The notes beneath the pieces were generated by a model. That model did no database searches. It was not told where the DNA came from and was given only the letters and a program-made list of their open reading frames with translations. From the NCBI GenBank assembly GCA_035465395.1, contig DATHRK010000054.1, positions 1 through 22,204 on the forward strand: a stretch of DNA of 22,204 bases, read 5' to 3'. The DNA comes from DATHRK01 sp035465395 (GTDB taxonomy: Bacteria; Gemmatimonadota; Gemmatimonadetes; Longimicrobiales; RSA9). Made by a program: the position numbers and the translations under genes. Below, in pieces: positions 14,365 through 21,593 of the stretch. Position 1 is the first letter of the stretch, and every line of letters begins with the position of its first letter.

Positions 14365-14410
14365 GCCCCGGGATGGGGGGAATTACGGGGCGTGGACATG
14401 GCGACCGGCC

Positions 14411-15301
14411 TCAAGTCGCGTCGCCCAGCGCCCCGCGCATCGCCCGGATGGGCGCGTCCCGGCCGAACCAGCGCGGCCAGGCGGCCGCCGCCTGGCGGAC
14501 CAGCATCTCGCGGCCGTCGGCGTACGGCACGCCCCGCTCCCGTGCGGCCCGCTCGAGGGCGTTCGGGGAAGCGGCGTAGGCCATGTCCAGGACGCCGCCC
14601 ACCTCGGCCAGGCGGGCGTCCTCAAGGGGCGGGGGGTCGGCCGGATCGAGGCCCAGCGGGGTCGCGTTGACGAGCAGGTCGCATCCGGCCGCCTCGCCTC
14701 CCGCGGCCCGCACGGCCGGCATGCCCAGCGCGCCGACCAGCTCAGCGACGCGCTCGGGTGTCCGGCCTTCGACGACCACCCGCCAGCCGGCGCGGCCGAG
14801 CCAGTACGAAGCGGCTCGCGCGGCGCCCCCGGCGCCCAGCACGCGCGCCGAGCCGTCGTCGGGCCAGGGGTCGAGCAGCGTCCGCGCGGCCGCGCCGAAC
14901 CCGTCCACGTCGGTGTTGTCGCCGGCGAGCGCGCCGTCCTCGGCCCAGAACGTGTTGCAGGCGCCGGTCGCCCGCGCGGCGTCGGTGGGACGGTCCAGCG
15001 CGGCGAACGCCGCTGCCTTGTGCGGCAGCGTCACGTTGCCGCCGCCGCCCGCCTCGGCGAGCGCACGCATGAGCGGCTCCACGGACGCCGCCGCGCACGC
15101 GAGTGCCACGTAGACGGCGTCGAGGCCGGCCGCGGCGAAGGCGGCGTTGTGGATCGCGGGCGACAGCGAGTGCGCGACCGGGCTGCCGAGCAGCGCGAAG
15201 ACCGCGGTCGACGCGCGCGGGGCGCCAGCCGCACCCCCTGTCCGGTCTGCGCCCGGGGTGCGATCTCCGCCCGACCCTCCGACCGCGCCCCCAGGCCTCA
15301 C
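14411..15301 (-). CDS. aroE: Shikimate dehydrogenase
   Basis: Reduces 3-dehydroshikimate with NADPH in the aromatic amino acid pathway. The core has SLSP (residues 45-48 from the chosen start), the catalytic pair K95 in GNVTLPHK and D131 in GDNTDVDG, the dinucleotide loop GAGGAARAASYWL and VNATPLGL. No ATG, GTG or TTG occurs between the core and the GTG at 15301, whose first four bases GTGA overlap the preceding gene's stop, so I take that as the start. This gives a Gly/Ala/Arg-rich lead of about 33 residues not typical of AroE. Length is 296 residues against about 270 in E. coli. Confidence 0.95.
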   Translation of the reverse strand: MRPGGAVGGSGGDRTPGADRTGGAAGAPRASTAVFALLGSPVAHSLSPAIHNAAFAAAGLDAVYVALACAAASVEPLMRALAEAGGGGNVTLPHKAAAFAALDRPTDAARATGACNTFWAEDGALAGDNTDVDGFGAAARTLLDPWPDDGSARVLGAGGAARAASYWLGRAGWRVVVEGRTPERVAELVGALGMPAVRAAGGEAAGCDLLVNATPLGLDPADPPPLEDARLAEVGGVLDMAYAASPNALERAARERGVPYADGREMLVRQAAAAWPRWFGRDAPIRAMRGALGDAT

Positions 15302-16461
15302 GGGGACAGGATCGGAGCGAGCCGATCGAGCACCGCGGAGATCGCCTCCCGGAGCGTGGCGAAAGTGGCCTCGTAGACCGGACGCCCCTGCCCGATGGGG
15401 TCGGGCACCGCGGGGGCGGCCCCGCCGCCGGCGAGGAAGGCGGTGACCAGCTCGGCGCGGTCGGCGCCGCCCAGGTGCGCCACCGCGTCGAGGTGGCCGG
15501 GCGCCATGGCCAGCACGAGATCGGCCCAGCCGACGCGCTCGCGAGAGAGCTGCCGGGCGCGGTGGTCGCCGAGGTCCACGCCGTGGCTCTGCGCGACGTC
15601 CACGGCGTCGGCGGAGGCGGGCGCTCCCACCGCCGCAGCCACGCCGGCCGAGCTCACCTCCACGTGTCCCCAACCGCGCTCCGCCAGCAGGGCGCGCGCG
15701 ATGCCTTCCGCCATGGGGCTGCGGCAGGTGTTGCCGGTGCACACGAAGAGCAGGTTGAACGAGGTGCCGACGGTGCCCTCTTCGGGACCGCGCGCGGCGC
15801 GGGCATCGAACAGCGGCTCGACGGGCTCGAGGACGCCGCGAATGGACGCCTCATCCACAGCGCCCGGCCGCACGATGCGGGGACGGCCCCGGCAGTCGAC
15901 GACCGTCGATGGCGCCGCCTCCTGGCGCTCGCCACCGTCCAACACGAGGACGTCCTCTCCGGCGTCGGCTACCCATTCGAGATCGTCGACGCGGCGCGCG
16001 GGTGCCTCGCCCGGCCGGTTGGCGCTGCTGGACGTGATCGGGCCGCTCGCGGCCTCCAGGATCGCAGCGACGGCGGGATCGGGCGACACGCGCACCGCGA
16101 CGCCTCCGTCGGTCGCACGGACGCCGGCCGGCCAGCGCCCGTGCGGGTCGTCCAGCACGATCGTAAGGGGGCCGGGCCAGAAGGACGCGGCCAGGGCGCG
16201 CGCGGCGGGCGTAGCCGCCAGCCCCGCGAGGTCGTCGGCGCCCCGGGCCAGCAGCAGGAAGGGCTTCTCCGCGGGCCGTGCCTTCAAGGCCGCGAGGCGC
16301 GCAATGCCATCGCTCCGCGGCAGTCCGCCTAAGCCGTACACGGTCTCGGTCGGGTAGGCGATCAGCCGGCCGGAGTCGAGGTGCGCGGCGAGCCGCTCGC
16401 GCGCGGCGGCCCGCTCGGCCGGCGTGGCGTACGGCAGGGTGTGCGGTCGGCGCCCCATCAC
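15298..16461 (-). CDS. Fusion of threonylcarbamoyl-AMP synthase and low-molecular-weight (arginine-type) phosphatase
   Basis: A 387-residue two-domain protein. Residues about 15-205 are a TsaC/Sua5/YrdC domain: AYPTETVYGLGGL, the KAR (60-62) and SSSANRPGEAP motifs, and a late STVVDC strand. By family knowledge this domain makes threonylcarbamoyl-AMP for t6A tRNA modification. Residues about 235-387 are a low-molecular-weight phosphatase with the C-x5-R loop CTGNTCRS (C241, R247) and the acid D354 in PDPIG. Thr rather than Ile at position 245 is what B. subtilis YwlE, a protein-arginine phosphatase, has. The GTG at 16461 gives a 4-base GTGA overlap with radA; an ATG directly after it at 16458 is an equal candidate. 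Confidence 0.92.
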   Translation of the reverse strand: MMGRRPHTLPYATPAERAAARERLAAHLDSGRLIAYPTETVYGLGGLPRSDGIARLAALKARPAEKPFLLLARGADDLAGLAATPAARALAASFWPGPLTIVLDDPHGRWPAGVRATDGGVAVRVSPDPAVAAILEAASGPITSSSANRPGEAPARRVDDLEWVADAGEDVLVLDGGERQEAAPSTVVDCRGRPRIVRPGAVDEASIRGVLEPVEPLFDARAARGPEEGTVGTSFNLLFVCTGNTCRSPMAEGIARALLAERGWGHVEVSSAGVAAAVGAPASADAVDVAQSHGVDLGDHRARQLSRERVGWADLVLAMAPGHLDAVAHLGGADRAELVTAFLAGGGAAPAVPDPIGQGRPVYEATFATLREAISAVLDRLAPILSP

Positions 16462-17834
16462 CCCAGCGCCGCGTCCGCCAGCTCGGCGATGTCGCCCAGG
16501 GGCACCGCGTTCAGTCCGGGGGCGGCGGGTCCGGCAGCCCGGCCGGCCGGAACGTAGGCCTCGCGGAAGCCGTGGCGCGCGGCCTCGGCCAGCCGGCGAT
16601 CGAGCGCGGACACCGCGCGCACCTCGCCGGTGAGGCCGACCTCGCCGAGGAACACCGAATCCAGCGCGAGCGGCCGGCTCCGAAGGCTGGACAGCAGCGC
16701 GGCGCAGACGGCGAGGTCCGCCGCGGTCTCGGTCAGCCGCACGCCCCCGGTGACGTTGAGAAAGACGTCCTGGCGGGCGAACGACGCCCCGGCGCGCTTC
16801 TCGAGAACCGCCAGGAGCAGCGCGAGCCTGCGCGGATCGAACCCGGTGCTGACCCGCTGGGGTGAGCCGAAGGCCGCGTCACCGCAGAGCGCCTGGACCT
16901 CGATCAGCAGCGGCCGTGTGCCCTCAAGGGCGACGGTCACGGCAGAGCCGGCGGCGCTGCGCGCTCGCTCGCCCAGCAGCAGCTCCGAAGGATCGTCGAC
17001 CCCCACGAGACCGGACGGGGTCATCCGGAAGACGCCGACCTCGCGCGCGCTGCCGAAGCGGTTCTTCGCGGCGCGCAGCAGGCGGTGCTCGCCTCCTCGG
17101 GCCCCCTCGAACATGAGGACCGTGTCGACGATGTGCTCGAGCGTCCGCGGGCCCGCGACGCTGCCGTCCTTGGTGACGTGCCCCACGAGCACCACGACCG
17201 TGCCGGAATACTTCGCGTACTGCTGGAGCCTAGCGCCGCATTCCCTTACCTGGCTGATATTTCCAGCGATGCCATCGACCTCGGCGGAGTGCATCGTCTG
17301 GATCGAATCCACGACCAGGACGGCGGGATCCGCTGCGGCCGCCTCGTCGACCAGCGCGTCTACGTCGGTCCGGGCCACGAACAGCACGTCGGCGGCGCCG
17401 CGGCCCAGCCGCTCCGCGCGCATCGCGACCTGGTCCCGCGACTCCTCGCCCGACGCGTAGAGGACGGAGCGGCCGGAGGTCTGCAGCGCCGCGGCGGCCT
17501 GCAGCAGGAGGGTGCTCTTCCCCACCCCGGGCTCGCCGCCGAGGAGCGTCACGGAGCCGGGTACCAGGCCGCCCCCCAGCACGAAGTCGAGCTCGCCGAT
17601 GCCGGTGGCCCAGCGGGCCGGCCCCTTCGCCCCCCCTTTCCCGAGGCGCGCCGGTGCCGAAGGCGTGGCGGGCTTGCCGCGCGTGCCCGAACCGCGCTTC
17701 GCCTTGCGACCGCGCCCTGCGCCCGGGGCTTCGGCGAGCGTGTTCCACTCCTTGCACGCGGGGCACTGACCGGCCCAGCGGGCGGTCTCGTTGCCGCACT
17801 CGGTGCAGAAGAAGGTCGTCCTGGTCGCGGGCAT
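16458..17834 (-). CDS. radA: DNA repair protein RadA
   Basis: RadA (Sms) is a RecA-like helicase/ATPase acting in branch migration and processing of recombination intermediates. The 458 residues follow the family order: a four-cysteine zinc finger (C10, C13, C24, C27: FFCTECG and CPACKEW), a basic linker (40-75), the RecA core with Walker A GGEPGVGKST (99-108), the Walker B VLVVDSIQT and the RadA-specific KNRFGS motif, and a Lon-protease-like C-terminal domain (about 280-458). The ATG at 17834 was chosen because it directly precedes the zinc finger; in-frame DNA further upstream belongs to the dnaB end. It lies 25 bases after dnaB. Confidence 0.97.
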   Translation of the reverse strand: MPATRTTFFCTECGNETARWAGQCPACKEWNTLAEAPGAGRGRKAKRGSGTRGKPATPSAPARLGKGGAKGPARWATGIGELDFVLGGGLVPGSVTLLGGEPGVGKSTLLLQAAAALQTSGRSVLYASGEESRDQVAMRAERLGRGAADVLFVARTDVDALVDEAAAADPAVLVVDSIQTMHSAEVDGIAGNISQVRECGARLQQYAKYSGTVVVLVGHVTKDGSVAGPRTLEHIVDTVLMFEGARGGEHRLLRAAKNRFGSAREVGVFRMTPSGLVGVDDPSELLLGERARSAAGSAVTVALEGTRPLLIEVQALCGDAAFGSPQRVSTGFDPRRLALLLAVLEKRAGASFARQDVFLNVTGGVRLTETAADLAVCAALLSSLRSRPLALDSVFLGEVGLTGEVRAVSALDRRLAEAARHGFREAYVPAGRAAGPAAPGLNAVPLGDIAELADAALG

Positions 17835-17859
17835 GGCCGCCGTGCGGGGGGGCCCGAGC

Positions 17860-19251
17860 CTACTGCGTGGGGACGGGTCCGCGCGCCATCGACTCGAAGC
17901 GCGTGAACTCCTTGCGGAAGAAGAGCTCGACGGTGCCCGTGGGCCCATTGCGCTGCTTGGAGATGATGAGCTCGGCGCGCCCCACGACGTCCTGCTCCCG
18001 GGCCTCCATGTCCCCCAGGTAGTACTCGGGGCGGTAGAGGAACATGACCAGGTCGGCGTCCTGCTCGATCGAGCCCGACTCGCGGAGGTCGGAAAGCTGC
18101 GGACGGTGGTCGGCGCGCTGCTCGGGGGCGCGGGAAAGCTGGGACAGCGCGATGATGGGCACGCTCAGCTCCTTGGCGAGCGCCTTCAGGCCCCGGCTGA
18201 TCGCGCTCACCTCCTGCTGGCGGTTCTCGGCGTTGGGCCCGTGCATCAGCTGGATGTAGTCCACCATGATGAGGCCGAGGTCGGGCACGTCGGCCTTGAG
18301 CCTGCGGGCTTTCGCGCGCATCTCCAGCAGGGACAGCGATCCCGAGTCGTCGATCCAGAGCGGCGCCGCGTTGAGATGCCCGGCCGCCTGGGCCAGGCGG
18401 ACGTAGTCATCGTCCTCGAGCCGGCCCCGCAGCAGCCGGCCCAGGTCCACGAGACCCTCCGAGCACAGCATCCGCTGGACCAGCTGCTCGCGGCTCATCT
18501 CGAGCGAGAAGATGGCCGCCGGCACCTGGTGAGAGATCGCGGCGTGGAGGCTCATGCCGATCGTCAGCGCGGTCTTCCCCATGCTCGGGCGCGCGGCGAC
18601 GATCGACAGCTCTCCCTTCTGGAAGCCGCCGGTCTTCTGGTCGAGGTCGTAGAAGCCGGTGGGCACGCCCGTGATCCCGCCCTTCGCCTCCTGCAGCTTC
18701 TCGATCCGCTCGAAGGCGCCGTACAGGAGCTGCTTGATCCAGATGAAGCCTTCGCGGTCGTGCATCTGCGCGACCTGGAAGATCTTCTGCTCCGCCTCGT
18801 CCAGGAGCTGCTCGACGGTGCGCACGCCCGGCTCGTAGGCGTCGCGGATGATCTCGGTGGACGTGTCGATGAGGCGGCGCTGGATCGCGCGCTGGCGGAT
18901 GATCCGGGCGTGGTAGTCGACGTTCGCGGCGGTGGGCACGGCGTCGAGGAGCTCGGCGAGGTAGGCCAGGCCGCCGACCGACTCCAGCTCATCGGTCTTC
19001 TTGAGCTCCTCGCTGACCGTGACCGGGTCGATGACCTCGCCGCGCTGGAAGAGGCGAGCCATGGCGCGGAAGATCCGCCGGTTCGCCTCGCGGTAGAACA
19101 TCGAGTCCTCGACGACCTCGATCGCCTTCGACACCGCGTCGGAGTCGATGAGCATGCCGCCGAGGACGCTGGTCTCGGCTTCGGCGGCGTAGGGCGCCCG
19201 CCGGTCGGCGCGCGCGACCGGCGCAGGACCCAGGTCCTCGATGACCTTCAT
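17860..19251 (-). CDS. dnaB: Replicative DNA helicase
   Basis: DnaB is the hexameric helicase that unwinds DNA at the replication fork. The 463-residue protein has the N-terminal primase-interacting domain (about 20-125, beginning PYAAEAETSVLGGML with VPTAANVDYHARI), a linker helix, and the RecA-type domain with Walker A ARPSMGKTA (220-228), the DYIQLMHG Walker B region, and the DLRESGSIEQDAD motif. No intein interrupts the Walker A or later motifs, where many bacteria have one. The ATG overlaps the udg stop as ATGA. Genome neighbours radA and udg make a replication/repair group. Confidence 0.98.
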   Translation of the reverse strand: MKVIEDLGPAPVARADRRAPYAAEAETSVLGGMLIDSDAVSKAIEVVEDSMFYREANRRIFRAMARLFQRGEVIDPVTVSEELKKTDELESVGGLAYLAELLDAVPTAANVDYHARIIRQRAIQRRLIDTSTEIIRDAYEPGVRTVEQLLDEAEQKIFQVAQMHDREGFIWIKQLLYGAFERIEKLQEAKGGITGVPTGFYDLDQKTGGFQKGELSIVAARPSMGKTALTIGMSLHAAISHQVPAAIFSLEMSREQLVQRMLCSEGLVDLGRLLRGRLEDDDYVRLAQAAGHLNAAPLWIDDSGSLSLLEMRAKARRLKADVPDLGLIMVDYIQLMHGPNAENRQQEVSAISRGLKALAKELSVPIIALSQLSRAPEQRADHRPQLSDLRESGSIEQDADLVMFLYRPEYYLGDMEAREQDVVGRAELIISKQRNGPTGTVELFFRKEFTRFESMARGPVPTQ

Positions 19252-20078
19252 CGGGCTCCTTCGTCTACCGTGCGTCGCAGCAACTGCAGATCCTCCCACG
19301 CGGTGGTGGTGAACTCCGGGCTCCGCAATAGAAAGGCGGGGTGGTACGTGGCGATCACGGGTACGCCCTCGTACTGGCCTACGCTGCCCCTCAGCCGCCC
19401 GAGCGGCCTGTCGCTCCCCATCAGGCGCTGCGCCGCGAAGCGCCCGACCGCCAGCAAGGCCGACGGTCCCACGGCATCGATCTGATCGCGCAGCCAGCCG
19501 GCGCAGGCCTCGACCTCGTCGGCCATCGGATCGCGATTCCCCGGCGGCCGGCACTTGATCACGTTGCCGATGTAGACGCGCTCGCGCGGCAGACCCACCG
19601 ACGCCAGGAGCAGGTCCAGCAGCTTGCCGGCCGGGCCGACGAAGGGCAAGCCCGTGCGGTCTTCTTCCCGGCCCGGCGCCTCACCCACGACCATGACGGC
19701 GGCGCCGGCCTGCCCGTCGCCCCACACCACCTGGGTGCGGCCCTCGCACAGGCGGCAGCGTGTGCAGCCGGCCGCGGCGGCCGCGAGCGCCGTCAGGCGC
19801 CTGGCGTCGTCGGAAGCGGGAGCGGGCCGGGCCGGTGCGTTCGGAGGCCCGGACGGCGCGGCAGCGGCGCCCGGCGGTGTGCCGGTCGCGGCGCGTACGG
19901 GCGCGATCGCGGCACCGGGGGGTGGCACGACCCCGGCCCGAGCGGCCTCCGCCCGAGCGCGTCGCGCGAGCCGCACGGCCTCACGCGCGTCCAGGTCCTG
20001 CAGGTAGAGGTCGGACTCGCCGCGATCGCGGAGCTGCCGAAGCAGCGCGGAAAGCGCGCCGCCCGCCCCGTCGCTCAC
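19248..20078 (-). CDS. Family-4 (4Fe-4S) uracil-DNA glycosylase
   Basis: Removes uracil from DNA to start base-excision repair. The 276-residue protein has an Ala/Pro-rich N-terminal region of about 95 residues, then C105-x2-C108 (and C111), the active-site VVGEAPGREEDRTGLPFVG, NVIKCRPPGNRDP with C176, C192 in EVEACAGWL, and the TYHPAFLLR motif. The C-x2-C ... C-x15-C spacing matches the iron-sulfur cluster of the thermophile-type family 4. The absence of a KRRIH segment argues against the UdgX subfamily. GTG at 20078 is chosen from the GTGA overlap with coaBC. It is immediately upstream of dnaB. Confidence 0.94.
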   Translation of the reverse strand: MSDGAGGALSALLRQLRDRGESDLYLQDLDAREAVRLARRARAEAARAGVVPPPGAAIAPVRAATGTPPGAAAAPSGPPNAPARPAPASDDARRLTALAAAAAGCTRCRLCEGRTQVVWGDGQAGAAVMVVGEAPGREEDRTGLPFVGPAGKLLDLLLASVGLPRERVYIGNVIKCRPPGNRDPMADEVEACAGWLRDQIDAVGPSALLAVGRFAAQRLMGSDRPLGRLRGSVGQYEGVPVIATYHPAFLLRSPEFTTTAWEDLQLLRRTVDEGAR

Positions 20079-21289
20079 GCGAGGAATCGGGCGAAGCGGT
20101 CGAGGATCGCCTCGGCGGTCTCGTCCTTGGACTGCAGGGGCAGTCGCTCCTCGCCCCCCTCGCGGTCCAGCAGCGTCACCCGGTTGGTGTCGGCCTCGAA
20201 CGCCGAGCCTTCGCCCACCACGTTCAGCGCGATCAGGTCCAGCCGCTTGCGCTCCAGCTTGCCCCGCGCGGCGTCCAGGCCCTCGTCGGTCTCGAGCGCG
20301 AACCCCAGCGTGGCCAGTCCGTCGGGCCGGTCCTCCAGGGTCTCGACCAGGACGTCCGGAGCGGCCTCCACGGCGACGGCGGGCGGGCCGCCGTCCTTCT
20401 TAAGCTTGGCGGAAGCGACGTCGGCGGGACGGAAGTCGGCCACGGCGGCGGCCATGATCAGCGCGTCGGCGCCGGGCAGCGCGTCCCGCACCGCGTCGCG
20501 CATGGCTTCGGCGCTGGTCGCCGCGGCGGTCCGGGGGCCGGGCGGGAGCTCGGTGGCCAGGGGCCCGTGCACCAGCAGCACGTCGGCGCCGCGGCGCCAC
20601 GCGGCCGACGCCAGCGCGGCGCCCATGCGCCCGGTGGAGTGGTTGGAGAGGAAGCGCACCGGGTCGAGCGGCTCCCGGGTCGGCCCCGCGGTCACCACCA
20701 CGCGCTTGCCGGCGTACGGGCCCTCGGTCTCGAGCGCCCGGCCGACGTGCTCCAGGATGACGCGCGGCTCCTCCATGCGTCCCTCGCCCTCGCCCTCGTC
20801 GAAGGCCAGCGGGCCGGTGGCAGGCCCGCACAGGCGGTACCCCAGCGACGAGCGCACCGTCTCCGCGTTGGCAAGGGTCGCGGGGTGGGACCACATCCGG
20901 TCGTTCATCGCCGGACAGATCAGCACCGGGGCTCGGGTGGCGAGCAGGATGGCGCCGAGCAGGTCGTCGGAGCGGCCGACCGCGGCGCGCGCCAGGAAGT
21001 CGGCGGTGGCGGGCGCCACGCACACGACGTCGGCCTCGCGGGCGAGGCGGATGTGCGCGAGCGCCGCGCCCGGCGCGAGCAGCCCCGCGGCCACCGGCCG
21101 GCCGGTCACGCCCTCGAAGGAGAGGGCGCCCACGAACGCGGTCGCTGAAGCCGTCATCACGACGTCCACCTCGGCGCCTAGGCGCGTGAGGTCACGGGCG
21201 AGCTGTACGGACTTGTAGGCTGCGATGCCGCCGGTCACGCCGAGGACGACGCGCCGGCCCTTCCAGGGGCGGCGCGGCGAAGGCGTCAT
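20075..21289 (-). CDS. coaBC: Bifunctional phosphopantothenoylcysteine decarboxylase/synthase
   Basis: CoaBC makes phosphopantothenoylcysteine (CoaB) and decarboxylates it (CoaC) for coenzyme A. The 404 residues comprise the flavin-binding CoaC domain (1-185: GVTGGIAAYKS, H79 in LAHIRL, APATADF, N129 in CPAMNDRMW) and the CoaB domain (195-404: VVTAGPTREPLDPVRFLSNHSTG, AAAVADFRP, KLKKDGG). The CoaC substrate-lid segment reads GPLAFDEGEGEGRM (159-172) where E. coli has ACGDIGPGRM, so the catalytic cysteine (Cys158 in E. coli) seems to be absent; C154 lies upstream. The Gly-Glu triplet is encoded by a GAGGGC repeat. The ATG at 21289 has no Shine-Dalgarno and follows a hairpin-rich leader after rpoZ. 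Confidence 0.95.
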   Translation of the reverse strand: MTPSPRRPWKGRRVVLGVTGGIAAYKSVQLARDLTRLGAEVDVVMTASATAFVGALSFEGVTGRPVAAGLLAPGAALAHIRLAREADVVCVAPATADFLARAAVGRSDDLLGAILLATRAPVLICPAMNDRMWSHPATLANAETVRSSLGYRLCGPATGPLAFDEGEGEGRMEEPRVILEHVGRALETEGPYAGKRVVVTAGPTREPLDPVRFLSNHSTGRMGAALASAAWRRGADVLLVHGPLATELPPGPRTAAATSAEAMRDAVRDALPGADALIMAAAVADFRPADVASAKLKKDGGPPAVAVEAAPDVLVETLEDRPDGLATLGFALETDEGLDAARGKLERKRLDLIALNVVGEGSAFEADTNRVTLLDREGGEERLPLQSKDETAEAILDRFARFLA

Positions 21290-21374
21290 GGGTGGGATGG
21301 GGGTCGGCTCGACCCCTTTGGGGCCCGTGGCGATCGGGCCGCCTGGTGCGCGCGCCCGTTCGCCACGAGCGCCG
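21290..21374 (-). promoter_or_regulatory. coaBC leader with overlapping alternative hairpins
   Basis: In the 85 bases between rpoZ and coaBC three stems are possible on the minus strand. A is GGCCCG/CGGGCC with loop ATCGCCA (21340-21322). C is GGGGTC/GACCCC with loop GAGCC (21316-21300). B pairs GGCCCC with GGGGTC, so it excludes both. No Shine-Dalgarno and no T run follow. It could be a regulatory leader for coaBC or merely GC-rich spacer. Confidence 0.35.
21324..21339. repeat. 16-base sequence identical to one in the HU leader
   Basis: CCCGTGGCGATCGGGC here equals bases 1944-1959 exactly, in the same orientation. Both copies lie in non-coding leaders of minus-strand genes, and both form the loop and part of the stem of a hairpin. 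Elsewhere in the window I noticed no third copy. Confidence 0.6.
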
Positions 21375-21593
21375 TCAGACGCTCGACTGGCGGCGGCGGT
21401 TCACGAGACGGAACTCGATGTCGCCCGACGAGAGCGCCTCCAGCGCCCGCGTCGTGAGCTTCTTGGTGTGGCGCGTGAGGACCGCCTCGCGCGGGAGCGC
21501 GTTCAACTCGCGCGTGTAGCGCGCCGCGACCAGCACGCCGAGGTACTTCGAGCCCGAAGGCTCGTCGACGTCACCCGGGGTAAAAACCTGCAT
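21375..21593 (-). CDS. rpoZ: DNA-directed RNA polymerase omega subunit
   Basis: A 72-residue omega subunit, which helps assemble beta-prime into RNA polymerase. It shows the short family landmarks YLGVLVAARYTRELN (compare the VLVAARRARQ of E. coli) and KLTTRALEALSSGDIEFR (compare the KTTVIALREIEEG region), without the E. coli C-terminal tail. The ATG at 21593 directly follows the gmk stop (TAG-ATG), the classic gmk-rpoZ order, which strengthens the call for such a divergent short protein. coaBC follows after 85 bases, also a common neighbour. Confidence 0.88.
   Translation of the reverse strand: MQVFTPGDVDEPSGSKYLGVLVAARYTRELNALPREAVLTRHTKKLTTRALEALSSGDIEFRLVNRRRQSSV

Noticed and set aside
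17860..19251. Possible intein in dnaB
   Set aside because: The frame is 463 codons, the usual length, and the Walker A and B regions are uninterrupted.
19248..20078. UdgX-type glycosylase
   Set aside because: The defining KRRIH segment is absent; motifs and cysteine spacing fit family 4.
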